From: Ashinkailepas kermadecensis
Taxonomy: Eukaryota; Arthropoda; Thecostraca; Neolepadidae
Length of the DNA stretch: 64,000 nt
Assembly: GCA_034440615.1 (NCBI GenBank)
Contig: JAOTOM010003700.1
Span: 52,501-116,500, forward strand
Direction of reading: 5' to 3'
The notes under the pieces are model-generated. The model saw nothing but the letters and a program-made list of their open reading frames with translations, ran no database searches and was not told the origin of the DNA. This document shows, one piece after another, positions 21,995 to 33,986 of this stretch (positions within the stretch are counted from its first letter, which is position 1; the number at the start of each line of letters is the position of its first letter). The position numbers and the translations under genes were made by a program.

Positions 21995-24900
21995 GTGGTG
22001 TAATGCTGTATGTGAATAGCTTATACAGTTCTCAAAAAGTAGCCGATGGGGTAAAAAATGTGTCTGTGGAGTCCATTTGGCTTGATGTTGCTGTCGGAAA
22101 AGGCAACAGCAATAAACTGAGGATAGGAGCTTTGTATCGATCAGAAACCTTGCCACATTCTCAGCAACTGGAGCTCGATAAAGTGATTTGTGAGGAAATC
22201 AATAGAAACTTTCACAGGAAATGCCTTATTCTTGGTGACTTTAATCTAAAAGGATATGAAAATGTTGGTGTTGGCTCCCCATCATGTAAACTGTTTAGGA
22301 AATGCCTTGAAGAGGAATTGTTCTTACACCAGTTTGTAACGGAACCAACCAGGCAGGGCTCATTCTTGGACCTTGTCTTCTCAGATTTAAGTGATTTAGT
22401 TCAAGACTTGACTGTAGGAGAAACTCTGGGAAGAAGTGACCATAACATAGTAAGATTCAAGGCACAGGTAGCAGGGACAATCAAGGATAATTTGGCAAAG
22501 ATTCCAAATTTTAACAGGGCAGACTTTGACTGCATGAGAGAGGCTTTAAGTGCCATAAAATGGGAAGAAGAATTCTTTGATTTAAATGCCTGTGAAATGT
22601 GGAAAAGTTCAAATCTTACTTGCGGGAAATTCAGATTAGACATGTCCCCCAAAAGCAAAGGCGCAAAAGAAGGGTAGGAAAGCCAGCATGGCTTACACCA
22701 GATGTGATGAAAGCAATTAAGGCTAAGAAAGATGCATTTAGAGTATTTAAGGAAGCTTCAAATATCGTAAATCTAAGGTCGTATCAAAAATCTAGAGATG
22801 CTGTGAAGCAGAAAATCAGAGCAGCAAAGAGAGCAAAAGAATTGGATTTGGCTAGGAACTGTAATGGGGACAGTAAAAAGTTCTTTAGTTTCTACAAGCT
22901 AAGTAAAGTTTCAAGCACAATTGGTCCACTGGAAGTAAATGGGACTATATTGAGCGAGGATAGTGAGATGGTTGAGGAGCTGAGCAAGCAGTTTAAATCA
23001 GTGTTTACAGTGGAGGATGTGACTAATCTGCCAACCGTGAACCACAGTTTAATGACAGGTGATCAGATACACGATGTTGATTTCATTGATAGTGATATTG
23101 TTTTCAATTATATCAGAAAAATAAAGCCAAACAAAGCAGCAGGACCTGATGGAATTTATGCTAGGGTATTGCGGGAAGCTGAAAAGGAAGTGGCAATTCC
23201 AATTAGTATAATATTTTGTAGATCAGTTTCACAAAATGAAATTCCAACAGATTGGAAAAGGGTAATGTAGTTCCTATTTTCAAGAAAGGAGAAAGAGGGA
23301 AAGTTGAAAACTATAGGCCAGTAAGCCTCATATCCCTAGTCTGCAAGGTACTCGAATCAATTATCAAGGATAGAATAGTTTTCTGGAAGGAAACAGATTG
23401 ATTCAAGATACTCAACATGGGTTTAGAAAAGGGCGATCGTGTCTCACAAATCTCTTGGACTTTTTGAATTTTGCTACAGAACAATTTGATCAGGGAAATC
23501 AGGTTGATGTAGCATATCTTGACTTTAGTAAGGCCTTTGACAAGGTACCCCATAGATGGTTAATGATGCAGCTTCAGGTCCATGGTATTGCAGGTAGCAT
23601 CCTAAAATGGATAGAGTTGTGGCTTTCAGATAGACAGCAGAGAGTGATGCTAAATGGTACAAAGCAAAATGGTACAAAGCATGGTCATCATGGCAAAATG
23701 TTCTTAGTGGAGTACCCCAGCGGTCGGTACTGGGGCCACTATTGTTCATTATATATGTAAATAGCATTGAATGTGGCCTAAGCAGTAAGGTTTTGAAATT
23801 TGCGGATGATTTGAAGATCTTTAGGGCAATAACAGGGCACAATGAGCAGGTTTTGCTGCAGAAAGACTTAGACGAGCTAGTGAAGTGGTCCGAAAAATGG
23901 CAAATGAAGTTTAATTTTGATAAGTGCAAAGTCATGCATGTAGGTAGGCAGCATATGCAGGCTCCATACTTGATGGGTGGCCAAGTACTATCTGTGACTC
24001 ACCAGGAGAAGGACTTAGGTGTTATTTTGAACACAAAATTGGGGGCATCAGAATAGACCAAAGAAGCCAGGAAGAAGGCACTAAGAATGCTTGGGGCAAT
24101 ACAGAGGAATGTGTCATACAAAAGTGAGGAGGTCATCAGGAAGTTTTACTGTGCATATGTCAGGCCACATTTGGAATACTGTGTCCAAGCCTGGTCCCCT
24201 AGTTATGAGAAAGATTGTTGGCTTTTAGAGAGAGTACAAAAGAGGGCAACAAAAATGGTTAATGGTATAGGCAACCTGGCATATGAGGAAAGATTGAAGA
24301 AATTGAATATGTTTTCACTTAGATATAGAAGGCTGAGAGGAGATCTCATCGAGGTTTTTAAATTTGTTCATGGTCAGGAACAGGGATATCTCAGGGAAAT
24401 GTTTGAATTTAACAGAAATGATGTAATTAGAGGTCATCAATTCAAAATTAAAGGTAATCACAGCAGGACAAGGTGAAGACAGTCTTTCTTCACCAACAGG
24501 GTAGTAGAACACTGGAACCAGCTGCCAGGAACCATTGTCAGTAGCAACACACTGAACATCTTTAAAAACGGCATAGACAATCATTATAAGAATAGGGCGC
24601 TTGTTTTTCTGTATTCCAGGGAGGGTTGATCGTCAGGAAGGAGTTGGAAGTTGAGAGGAGTTTGGAATTGTTGAGTGTGTTATGCAATAGCAAGTGAGTC
24701 TCTTATTAAGTCTAAACGCTTTATAACTTTATATAGGGTGTACCTAGCAGTGGATTCAGCACCTTCCTTCGGGATGTGATACTGATGAGATTGGCTATGG
24801 TAGCACAATGGGTATGATGGGAGAAGTTTGTAATTTTTGAGTGTATTATGCAATAGCAAGTGAGTCTCTTATTAAGTCTGAACGCTTTATGAATTTGTGT

Positions 24901-25192
24901 GGGGTGTGCCTAGCAGTGGATTCGGCACCTTCCTTCGGGATGTGATGCTGATGAGATTGTCTATGGTGGCACGATGGGTGTCATGGGAGGAGCTTGTGAT
25001 TGTTGAGGGTGTTATGCGGTAGCAAGTGAGTGGTGCTAGGTAGGCTGGGATATATAGCTTCCTAGGAACTTGGGATAAGGGATTGATTGGGGTGGGAGTA
25101 TGTACATTCCTAGTACATTTTGTAGATAGGCTTAACCCAGATGGGCCCCTGTGGCTCTTATTAAGCATTAATACTTTATGACTTTATGACTT
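21995..25192 (+). mobile_element. CR1-like LINE, plus strand, 5'-truncated, inserted in the older minus copy
   Basis: It is flanked by TAAGTG (21989-21994, 25193-25198). It runs from within the endonuclease domain through RT to the 3' UTR and the TTATGACTTTATGACTTTA tail. The coding region is broken by frameshifts near 22600, 23260 and 23390, a rearranged patch at 23660-23730 and a TAG at 24054. The 3' UTR (about 24625-25192) carries the ~165-bp tandem unit. Removing it rejoins the host LINE exactly (CTATATCTAAGTGAAAACAT, as at 31284). Confidence 0.9.
22008..24630 (+). pseudogene. LINE ORF2 remnant: endonuclease and reverse transcriptase
   Basis: Pieces in several frames read endonuclease motifs (LILGDFNLKG, GRSDHNIVRF), the RT entry motif NKAAGPDGIYARVL, QHGFRKGRSC, VAYLDFSKAFDKVPH, the catalytic FADD (LKFADDLKI), and CR1-typical [38 protein letters not shown] and VVEHWNQLPG. 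FADD replaces the usual YADD, as in many CR1 elements. Frameshifts and a stop show it is not translated as one protein. Confidence 0.9.
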
Positions 25193-25631
25193 TAAGTGAA
25201 AACATATTCAATTTCTTCAATCTTTCCTCATATGCCAGGTTGCCTATACCATTAACCATTTTTGTTGCCCTCTTTTGTACTCTCTCTAAAAGCCAACAAT
25301 CTTTCTCATAACTAGGGGACCAAGCTTGGACACAGTATTCCAAATGTGGCCTGACATATGCACAGTAAAGCTTCCTGATGACCTCCTCACTTTTGTATGA
25401 CACATTCCTCTGTATTTCCCCAAGCATTCTTAGTGCCTTCTTCCTGGCTTCTTTGGTCTGTTCTGATGCCCCCAATTTTGTGTTCAAAATAACACCTAAG
25501 TCCTTCTCCTGCTGAGTCACAGATAGTACATGGCCACCCATCAAGTATGGAGCCTTCATATGCTGCCTACCTACATGCATGACTTTGCACTTATCAAAAT
25601 GAAACTTCATTTGCCATTTTTCGGATTAAAT

Positions 25632-25860
25632 ATGCATAGCTTGTTAATTTTTGCATTCTGCAAACACAGTAGATTGCAGTTCGGCCATTCTGAGGAAGCG
25701 GTACAGCCATTTATTGAATGTTTTACCTGTTCGGATATCCCCTCTTCGCATACCTCCCGGATACCCCCTCATGTCTTGGATGCATTAAAATGCTAGATAT
25801 ACCCCAATTCCTATGCGATGTACTTATAGAGCTGTGAACACCTGCAGTGCCAAATCCAAG
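25632..25860. repeat. ~500-bp tandem repeat, remainder of third unit
   Basis: ATGCATAGCTTGTTAATTTT, GCCATTCTGAGGAAGCGGTA and TACCCCCTCATGTCTTGGAT continue the unit broken at 20511. Confidence 0.85.
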
Positions 25861-26300
25861 TAATATCTCTGGCATCAGGTAGTGTGTTTGGCCTCTGGTA
25901 CTACTACAATCATTCTGGAGTAGCAAGTGTGCTCACATTTTAAATATATAAGACAGAACTGACTTTCACCTTGTTTCAAGAGAAGATTATGTAGCTGTTG
26001 CAAAGCACGATTGTGCATCTTTAACTTCCAATCAGGCATGCAAGATCAATCATCTGGGTCAGTGTTGTTCAACACCAGGGTCCTTTAAATGGTGAATTAT
26101 ATCTAGTGTGCATCTTTGATACCAAATCACTTTATGCAGTAGAATGCTTTTCTCAATAGCATGCTATTTTGAATTATATTTTCCTGTGCAGTGAAACATG
26201 AATATAACCCACCAAGCTATGATTGATATGAGTAAATTTGTGCTATAGGTTATTTTTGAATTCATGGAATTATTTTCCAGTGCAATGTTTACGAATGTGC
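25861..26300. other. Intron B-C: unrecognised, ending in the AACCTAACC family
   Basis: No gene is seen. From about 26240 the text (TTATTTTCCAGTGCAATGTT) is the start of an AACCTAACC-family unit, broken at TTAA by the next element. Confidence 0.6.
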
Positions 26301-26304
26301 TTAA

Positions 26305-27216
26305 CACGCGCCCTGGAGGGCCTCTGAGAATTACGCGCACTGGAGGGGGGCGGATTCCGCCCCCTAAGATCTCGGCTCCTAGTAAAGCTGGAGGAACGAA
26401 ATTCGCAGGGTGGATGGGCATGGTAGTGAACTCTATTGTGTGCAATTTTCGTGACCTTAGGTCAATATCTTCAAGGTCAAATGAGGTCAGATTTGCAAAA
26501 TTTTCCGGTTTTGCGTGGCTTGGCTTGTCATCGTTATGGATCGCTGTGATTGTGTTTAAATGCTCAAAAATGGGCATCAATGATGTTTTGGACATTACTA
26601 ATGATGCAATGCAGATGCTAGACCCAACATTTGACCTCAGGTCACCTATATAGCACCACTTTATCAGGTCAGTTACCTGTTCCAGTTACCGAAACCGGCC
26701 GCCCGCCCCACTGCTCCGTCGGGCAGCTCGGAGCAATCGGCTTCGTGAAGAAGGGAGCGAAGCACATGAATAAAGTATGGAAACGCAATGAGAAACAGTA
26801 CAAATAACAACCAGTAGTGCATTTATGGCAACATTCAAATTGATCAAGTTTGGTTCCATTAACCTGTCATGAACTTGACCTGACTTGACCTTGGTGACCT
26901 AACATGACCTTGAAACTATACAGCATATCAATATGCATGAAACAAGTCGCTAGTGTTGCCTAGAACACTTCCCTTTTGTCAGTATACTGGAAGCGCATCA
27001 GCGCCGATTTTTGTGGTCTGGCGCTGTAACATTTTTTACTTTAGCGGCCCCTAACTTGAAAAATTTTCGCCTGATTTCCATTTTGCTTGCTTTAAACGAC
27101 GCGCCGTTCATTTCTAAGCAGGTACGCCGAAAATCGCGTATATTGACCGGTAAAATCTGCAGTTATTTGCGAAAAACCGGAGTGGTGGGCGGATTTCGCC
27201 CCCTCCAGTGCGCGTG
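26305..27216. mobile_element. TTAA-target non-autonomous DNA element, copy 2
   Basis: A 912-bp element lies between TTAA sites (26301-26304, 27217-27220), with inverted ends CACGCGCCCTGGAGGG and CACGCGCACTGGAGGG. It is the reverse-orientation sister of 13795-14716. Landmarks such as AAGATCTCGGCTCCTA, the 26632-26644 TGACCTCAGGTCA palindrome and the AAACGACGCGCCGTTCATTT region appear in the opposite order. It interrupts an AACCTAACC-family unit between GTGC and TATGATGTGACC. Confidence 0.87.
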
Positions 27217-27645
27217 TTAATATGATGTGACCACTTATGCTCCTCTGCAAATACCACTTTTCAGTTGGAAAGTGAAATAATACCAAAAAGGTGGCTTTGA
27301 GTAGTAAAAAATAATGTAAAAATGAAAAGCTGCATCGCCTAGCTAACCTAACCTAGCCTAACCTTCCATGTAATAAACAAAACTTGAACAATTTAAAACA
27401 AATTTTATTTTTCCACCATTTTCGAAATTAAAAACCTAACCTCATGTAACCTAGCCAACCATGTTTTGGATGGACAATCACATTTTTGTGAGAAAGAATT
27501 ACAAATATTTCCGATAAAAATTTAACTAACCTAACCTATCCTAACCAAGCCTAAATGGAAGATTCTTTGCATTATGGAAGAAAAATGTGTAAACTTGTCT
27601 CGTGAAGCCTTTAAAGCATAATAATACCAAATATCTTTCTGTGGA
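27217..27645. repeat. AACCTAACC-bearing dispersed repeat, third locus
   Basis: It continues the unit cut at 26300: TATGATGTGACCACTTATGC, AATACCAAAAAGGTGGCTTT, ACCTAACCTAGCCTAACC, and the closing GTGTAAACTTGTCTCGTGA and AAAGCATAATAATACCAAAT. Confidence 0.82.
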
Positions 27646-28569
27646 GGCACATGGCAAGTGAGGCTTTGCTCAGGGCTTAAAACCTTTCGTTGGTCGCCGA
27701 CGAGATTTAATTCTGGGAAATTTGTCGCCGAGCAGGTACGGGTCCAATTGGGGGGGGGCGAAGCGCCGGCCCTCCATTGGGATTGGATAACATCAAATTT
27801 CCGAAACGTGCTTTTTCATGATTGCCCCTGTTTGAAGATATGTCTGCTTCCAGCCTTTCATCGATTTTGTCCCCAGCAATAGGCGTCGCTTGGCTCCCTG
27901 AATAAATTTTGGCGCGCCAAAAGGAGTATCCTCCTGCGGATAGAAACTTCTAACTCCGTCACCGTCGCATGCAGGGAAGAGACTGAGAGACTGGCTGTAA
28001 ATCATTTGTTCATTGACTGTGCAGATGAACAAAGTCGCTCAGAGACAGTGGAGGATGAACAAAATTTGCTCGAAGATAGCTAAGGATGACACAAGCTGGA
28101 GTTTGGCACATAAACATGGAAAATCCCAAGCAATATTTGGCAATCCGACATCAATTGCTCGCAATCTTCCACCGTGTATATAGGAGATGAAATGTTGAGT
28201 CCTATACGACTACTTATAATTCCCATTAACTGTTATCTACATCATGTTGCACACAAAACAACGAACATTTATTAATTGCTGACATGTGCAGTACTTCTAC
28301 ACGTGGATGGTAGTAACTGAACCAACTAGGAGGAACAAGCCCCTTTGTATAAGATTTTCTTGAGCACATTTCTCAGCTGGGTACATTTTGTGGAAGAAAC
28401 ATGAAAACACGCTGATGTGAATGGTATCCTGGTCCAAATGAATGTCGGTGGTGCACTTCTAAATAGCGTCCTTCAGGAAAAAAAAAATATTTTTTTTCTA
28501 GACAACGTAAGATTAGGCACATCTGATATAACATTTTACACCATTGCCTATCAGTTTTAGCCGCGTCAG
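27646..28569. other. Intron B-C: no recognisable feature
   Basis: The only theme is TTGGTCGCCGACGAGATTTA near 27689, partly echoed near 36860 (TCTGGTCGCCGACGCTATCG), which suggests two ends or copies of an unclassified repeat. Confidence 0.45.
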
Positions 28570-28885
28570 TGGCCGCCTCACAGCCACGGCTGTGGCCGTC
28601 TCACAAGTGCGGTAGTGGTTACATCACAGCCGTCACAGTGGCCACCTCACAGGTGCGGCAGCGGGTGCCTCACAGCCATGACAGCGGGCGCTTCACAGCC
28701 ATGACAACGACCGCCTCAAAGTCCTGACAACGGCCGCCTCACAGCCGTGACAGCGGCCGCCTCACAGCCACAGCAGAGGCCACCTCACAGCCGTGACAGC
28801 GGCCGCCTCACAGCACCAGCAGAGGCCACCTCACAGCCACAGCAGAGGCCGCCTCACAGGTACGACAGTGGCCGCCTCCAGTAAT
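28570..28885. repeat. Minisatellite, ~23-bp CAGCCGTGACAGCGGCCGCCTCA unit
   Basis: About 13 copies of a unit built from CACAGCCGTGACAGCGGCCG plus CCT. Some units contain NotI-type GCGGCCGC. Variants differ at the CGTGAC/CACAGC part. Confidence 0.9.
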
Positions 28886-31086
28886 CATCACAAGCATCAC
28901 AAGTAGTCACTACTACTTCGCCATATCTCGAAAGACGTAAACTATGCTAAGCTCTAAAGATCCCTCGACGACTTGTGGTGGGAGATCACAGTTCCTTCCA
29001 TCGCCCCCCCCAATGCTTGGGAGGATAAAATTGTTGAAGCGAGGGTTTCTCTGCAGCACTATTTATGTGATAGTCTGTGTGTACCACGTCACGGGCCTAC
29101 GTCAGGGGCGTTCCGCCGAACAATCAACTGATGTGAGACGTTTTGGTGGTCAGCACGTGGTTTGTGCCAAACATGGCTATATCTGTGCTTGCCATACTTT
29201 CAACCACGCCCTCGGCGAGATAAGCCACAGGTGCACCACCAGTGCCGAGACTTGCACTGCGAGCGCAGTAATTTCTTCAGGACGTGGTAAGCGGCGCAGA
29301 CGGATCCTGGCGGCACGGTGTTGGGAGTCAACCCGCTAATGTGCAGGCGAGACGCAGCTGCCAGTGCAGTGCCGACGACGCTCTAGGTCGGCGACTCCTG
29401 GATGGCGCGCAGGTGACTGACTATGCGGATGTCATCAATCTTGTAGGATCACTTCTTGTTATTGTTGTACTTTGGAGCAGCCTAGCGAATCTACGCTCAT
29501 AGTTCGGTTCTTGCAGTGCGGAGTCAGTATCAACGTGAAGGCCGATTTCCCCTTAGCTTGATAAAAGAGAAAAGGGTTCACACAAAACGCAATGCATTCG
29601 GGGACTTTAGTAATAGGCGACGGTGGGGATAACTGAGATCAACGCTAATAATGCGAATTTGAATTGAAATATTTGGTTGGCCATAAGATATCAAGATACT
29701 GTGCTAACGACCCAAATCTTGCACCATGTTATTGTCCCACTCAGTTGAACATGGAAGAATATGCAATCGATAGTGATCAGAAAATGGGTGTGTACATATA
29801 CCACCAGATTAGTAACTGCCAGGGTTAAAAATTGGTTATTCCTGTATTTGTGGCATCCAGAACTCGTCTTGAGGAAATCTTCCTTACTTTTTTCACTTGG
29901 AGGTTCAATGGTGCTGTTAGACAATGAACTACTCTGTGATGTGCTTAAGATTCACTGGAAAGTGTAGGCCGATATTCCGATGTCATCGACTGGAATAACA
30001 ACATCCTCTCCATATTCAATTACCCATACATTTTATTTTCAACATCCAGGATTACAAAACACAAATCCAACCGTGGTGACTGCTGACATGTACTCTGTCC
30101 AACCTGGATTGAAAAAATGTTCCCATACTGGATGTTTGTCATCCAGGAATTATCCTCTATGAAAAAGCATGGTCTTTTTGGCCAAAAGATTGGAGATGTT
30201 TGAAAATGACTGCAAACTTCCTTCTGTTTTATAAACATGCCCAAGCTGACTGAACAAATACAAAAAGGAGTTCATGTTTCGAAAAGACAAAATTGCAACT
30301 TTGGAATGGAATACAAATATTGTGCTCTCAAATGCAGCAGTAAAAACAAATTGAGCCATGTTCAACATTCCTTGCTTTTAAACTACTTAATTCTACCTGA
30401 ATTTTGGCATACAGTACCAAACATACTGCATATGTACAAATATGTTACAGCTGATGACAGCTCTATTGAAGGGAAATTTACCATCCAAACTTTACTCGTT
30501 TTCAGTTTTTGCCATATGTTGAACCAAGTTAAAAATACATATTATTCTGGACATATATAGCATAGTTCCAGAAGAAAAAACAAGGAAATAATGGTGCATA
30601 TCCAGGGATATTTGGCAAAAAAGGGTGTTTGAACCAAGCATCATTTTTTTCTCAAGCATAACTCAACACATCTGTACATGCTCCATAATGTTTCTTCAGT
30701 GCAAAAAAAACTGGCACAATTATTATAGTTTCAAATCTGACATAATAACATGCATGTATTCATTTTGTACTAAATTGGGATGCCGAAGACAGATATACTG
30801 GCCAGAGTAGAAAAACACCATCTATCCTAGATATAACCTATTCTAGATATATGGATGAAACCCATCCAAAGAAAAGTGCCAGCATTGTGCTGCAATCTTC
30901 ATGCATATTAGCGTTGCAGGTTATTCTTTAACAGAACATTGGAGATGGCTCATCAAATTCTGGTATGGCAAGCTGGATGGCAAAGAAAAGCAAAGCAATA
31001 AGACCAAATATCAGCACCAGTTCTATATTTCAATGTTCTTCCATATGTCTTTACCTAAATCTTTTCCACTTGCCATCTTCAGAACT
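28886..31086. other. Intron B-C: no recognisable feature
   Basis: About 2.2 kb in which I find no exon, RNA gene or repeat structure. A 131-codon frame at 28944-29339 has no family likeness. Confidence 0.5.
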
Positions 31087-31249
31087 TCAGTAATTTGTCA
31101 TAAAGTCATAAATAAAGTATTAAGGCTTAATAAGAGCCACAGGGGCCCATCTGGGTTAAGCCTATCTAGAAAAGGTACTAGAAATGTACATACTCTCACC
31201 CCAATCAATCCCTTATCCCAAGTTCCTGTTCCTGACCATGAACAAATTT

Positions 31250-33790
31250 AAAAACCTCGATGAGATCTCCTCTCAGCCTTCTATATCTAAGTGAAAACAT
31301 ATTCAATTTCTTCAATCTTTCCTCATATGCCAGGTTGCCTATACCATTAACCATTTTTGTTGCCCTCTTTTGTACTCTCTCTAAAAGTCAACAATCTTTC
31401 TCATAACTAGGGGACCAAGCTTGGACACAGTATTCCAAACGTGGCCTGACATATGCACAGTAAAGCTTCCTGATGACCTCCTCACTTTTGTATGACACAT
31501 TCCTCTGTATTGCCCCAAGCATTCTTAGTGCCTTCTTCCTGGCTTCTTTGGTCTGTTCTGATGCCCCCAATTTTGTGTTCAAAATAACACCTAAGTCCTT
31601 CTCCTGCTGAGTCACAGATAGTACTTGGCCACCAATCAAGTATGGAGCCTTCATATGCTGCCTACCTACATGCATGACTTTGCACGTATCAAAATTAAAC
31701 TTCATTTGCCATTTTTCGGACCACTTCACTAGCTCGTTTAAGTCTTTCTGCAGCAAAACCTGCTCATTGTGCCCTGTTATTGCCCTAAAGATCTTCAAAT
31801 CATCCGCAAATTTCAAAACCTTACTGCTTAGGCCACATTCAATGCTATTAACATACATAATGAACAATAGTGGCCCCAGTACCAACCCCTGGGGGACTCC
31901 ACTAAGAACATTTTGCCATGATGACTTTGTACCATTTAGCATCACTCTCTGCTGTCGATCTGAAAGCCACAACTCTATCCATTTTAGGATGCTACCTGCA
32001 ATACCATGGACCTGAAGCTGCATCATTAACCGTGTATAGGGTACCTTGTCAAAGGCCTTATTAAAGTCAAGATATGCTACATCAACCTGATTTCCCTGAT
32101 CTAATTGTACTGTAACAAAATTCAAAAAGTCCAAGAGATTTGTGAGACACGATCGCCCTTTTCTAAACCCATGTTGAGTATCTTGAATCAATCTGTTTCC
32201 TTCCAGAAAACTATTCTATCCTTGATAATTGATTCGAGTACCTTTCAGACTAGGGTTGTGAGGCTTACTGGCCTATAGTTTTCAACTTTCCCTCTTTCTC
32301 CTTTCTTGAAAATAGGAACTACATTTGCCCTTTTCCAATCTGTTGGAATTTCATTTTGTGAAACTGATCTACAAAATATTATACTAAGTGGAATTGCCAC
32401 TTCCTTTCCAGCTTCCTGCAATACCCTAGCATAAATTCCATCAGGTCCTGCTGCCTTGTTTGGCTTTATTTTCCTGATATAATTGAAAACAATATCACTA
32501 TCAATGAAATCAACATCGTGTATTTGATCACCTGTCACTGAACTGTGGTTCACGGTTGGCAGATTAGTCACATCCTCCACTGTAAACACTGATTTAATCT
32601 TCTTGCTCAGCTCCTCAACCATCTCACCATCCTCACTCAGCATAGTCCCATTTACTTCCAGTAGACCAATTGTGCTTGAAACTTTACTTAGCTTGTAGAA
32701 ACTAAAGAACTTTTTACTGTCCCCATTACAGTTCCTAGCCAAATCCAATTCTTTTGCTCGCTTTGCTGCTCTGATTTTCTGCTTCACAGTATCTCTAGAT
32801 TTTTGATACGACCTTAGATTTACGATATTTGAAGCTTCCTTAAATACTCTAAATGCATCTTTCTTAGCCTGAATTGCTTTCATCACATCTGGTGTAAGCC
32901 ATGCTGGCTTTCCTACCCTTCTTTTGCGCCTTTGCTCTTGGGGGACATGTCTAATCTGAATTTCCCTCAAGTGAGATTTGAACTTTTCCCACATTTCACA
33001 GTCATTTAAATCAAATAATTTCTCTTCCCATTTTATGGCACTTAAAGTCTCTCTCATGCAGTCAAAGTCTGCCTTGTTAAAATTTGGAATCTTTGTAAAA
33101 TTATCCTTGATTGTCCCTGCTACCTGTGCCTTGAATCTCACTATGTTATGGTCACTTCTGCCCAGAGTTTCTCCTACAGTCAAGTCTTGAACTAAATCAC
33201 TTAAATCTGAGAAGACAAGGCCCAAGAATGAGCCCTGCCTGGTTGGTTCCGTTACAAACTGGTGTAAGAACAAGTCCTCTTCAAGGCATTTCCTAAACAG
33301 TTTACATGATGGGGAGCCAATACCAACATTTTCATATCCTTTTAGATTAAAATCACCAAGAATAAGGCATTTCCTCTGAAAGTTTCTACTGATTTCCTCA
33401 CAAATCACTTTATCTAGCTCCAGTTGCTGAGAATGTGGCAAGGTTCCTGATCGATACAAAGCTCCTATCCTCAGTTTATTGCTGTTGCCTTTTCCGACAG
33501 CAACATCAAGCCAAATGGACTCCACAGACACATTTATTTACCCCATCTGCTACTTTTTGAGAACTGTATAGACTATTCACATACAGCATTACACCACCCC
33601 CTTTCACTGCTGGACCCCTATTGCATGAAAACATATTGTATCCCTGGATCTCATAGTCCTGCAAGTTATCCCCAAAATATCCCTCACTGACCCATGCCTC
33701 AGTAATGCAAAAAAATCTGGTTTCTCCTCAGCAACATAACGCTTGAACTCATCAAATTTGGATCGAATGCTCTGAGCATTAAGCATCATA
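31250..33790 (-). pseudogene. LINE ORF2 remnant: endonuclease and reverse transcriptase, minus copy
   Basis: The longest open part (33531-32245, 428 codons) covers the endonuclease from SVESIWLDVAVG through GDFNLKG and GRSDHNIVRF into the RT start NKAAGPDGIY and NVVPIFKKGERGKVENYRPV. The next (32191-31388) has QHGFRKGRSC, DFNKAFDKVP, SGVPQGLVLGPLLF, FADD and YVRPRLEYCVQAWSP, and stops at a TAG after EKDC. Upstream, MMLNAQSIRSKFDEFKRYV is the endonuclease start, shifted in frame near 33710. Frameshifts also lie near 32220. Confidence 0.92.
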
Positions 33791-33986
33791 CACTTAACAA
33801 AAGTTACATGACCCTCTTTGGCTTTTTCTTGTTGAGTAGCTCTATCATCTCTGGATGAGCTACCACTCTGCCACCTTGATCTACTGCTACCCCTATTTGC
33901 TGACTGTCAGGTTCTATTGCCTATGCTGTCACTATTGGCATATCCCTGAGATGGCAATGCCAATTCTTCCCTCCCCACCCCATTAT

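Larger units (their letters stand above)
20512..25625 (-). mobile_element. CR1-like LINE, minus strand, 5'-truncated, split by later insertions
   Basis: A 6-bp duplication TTAAAT (20506-20511, 25626-25631) flanks the nest. The minus-strand copy consists of 25199-25625 (RT C-terminal region: KWQMKFHFDKCKVMHVGRQ .. YVRPHLEYCVQAWSP .. LNMFSL), 21229-21994 (end of the ORF and 3' UTR) and 20512-20609 (3' end, ATAAAGTCATAAAG inverted tail). Two younger elements interrupt it (20617-21221 and 21995-25192). The 3' UTR holds a ~165-bp tandem duplication (CTCACTTGCTA at about 21281, 21448 and 21613). The element is dead. Confidence 0.85.

Noticed and set aside
21961..24476. Reverse transcriptase as a host gene
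   Set aside because: Flanking target duplications, frameshifts and sister copies show it is a LINE.
20506..25631. Twin-priming inversion as the origin of the opposite-orientation LINE parts
   Set aside because: Two separate target duplications (TTAAAT outside, TAAGTG inside) show independent insertion of one copy into another.
28944..29339. 131-codon frame
   Set aside because: No recognisable domain, no splice context, composition like the surrounding intron.
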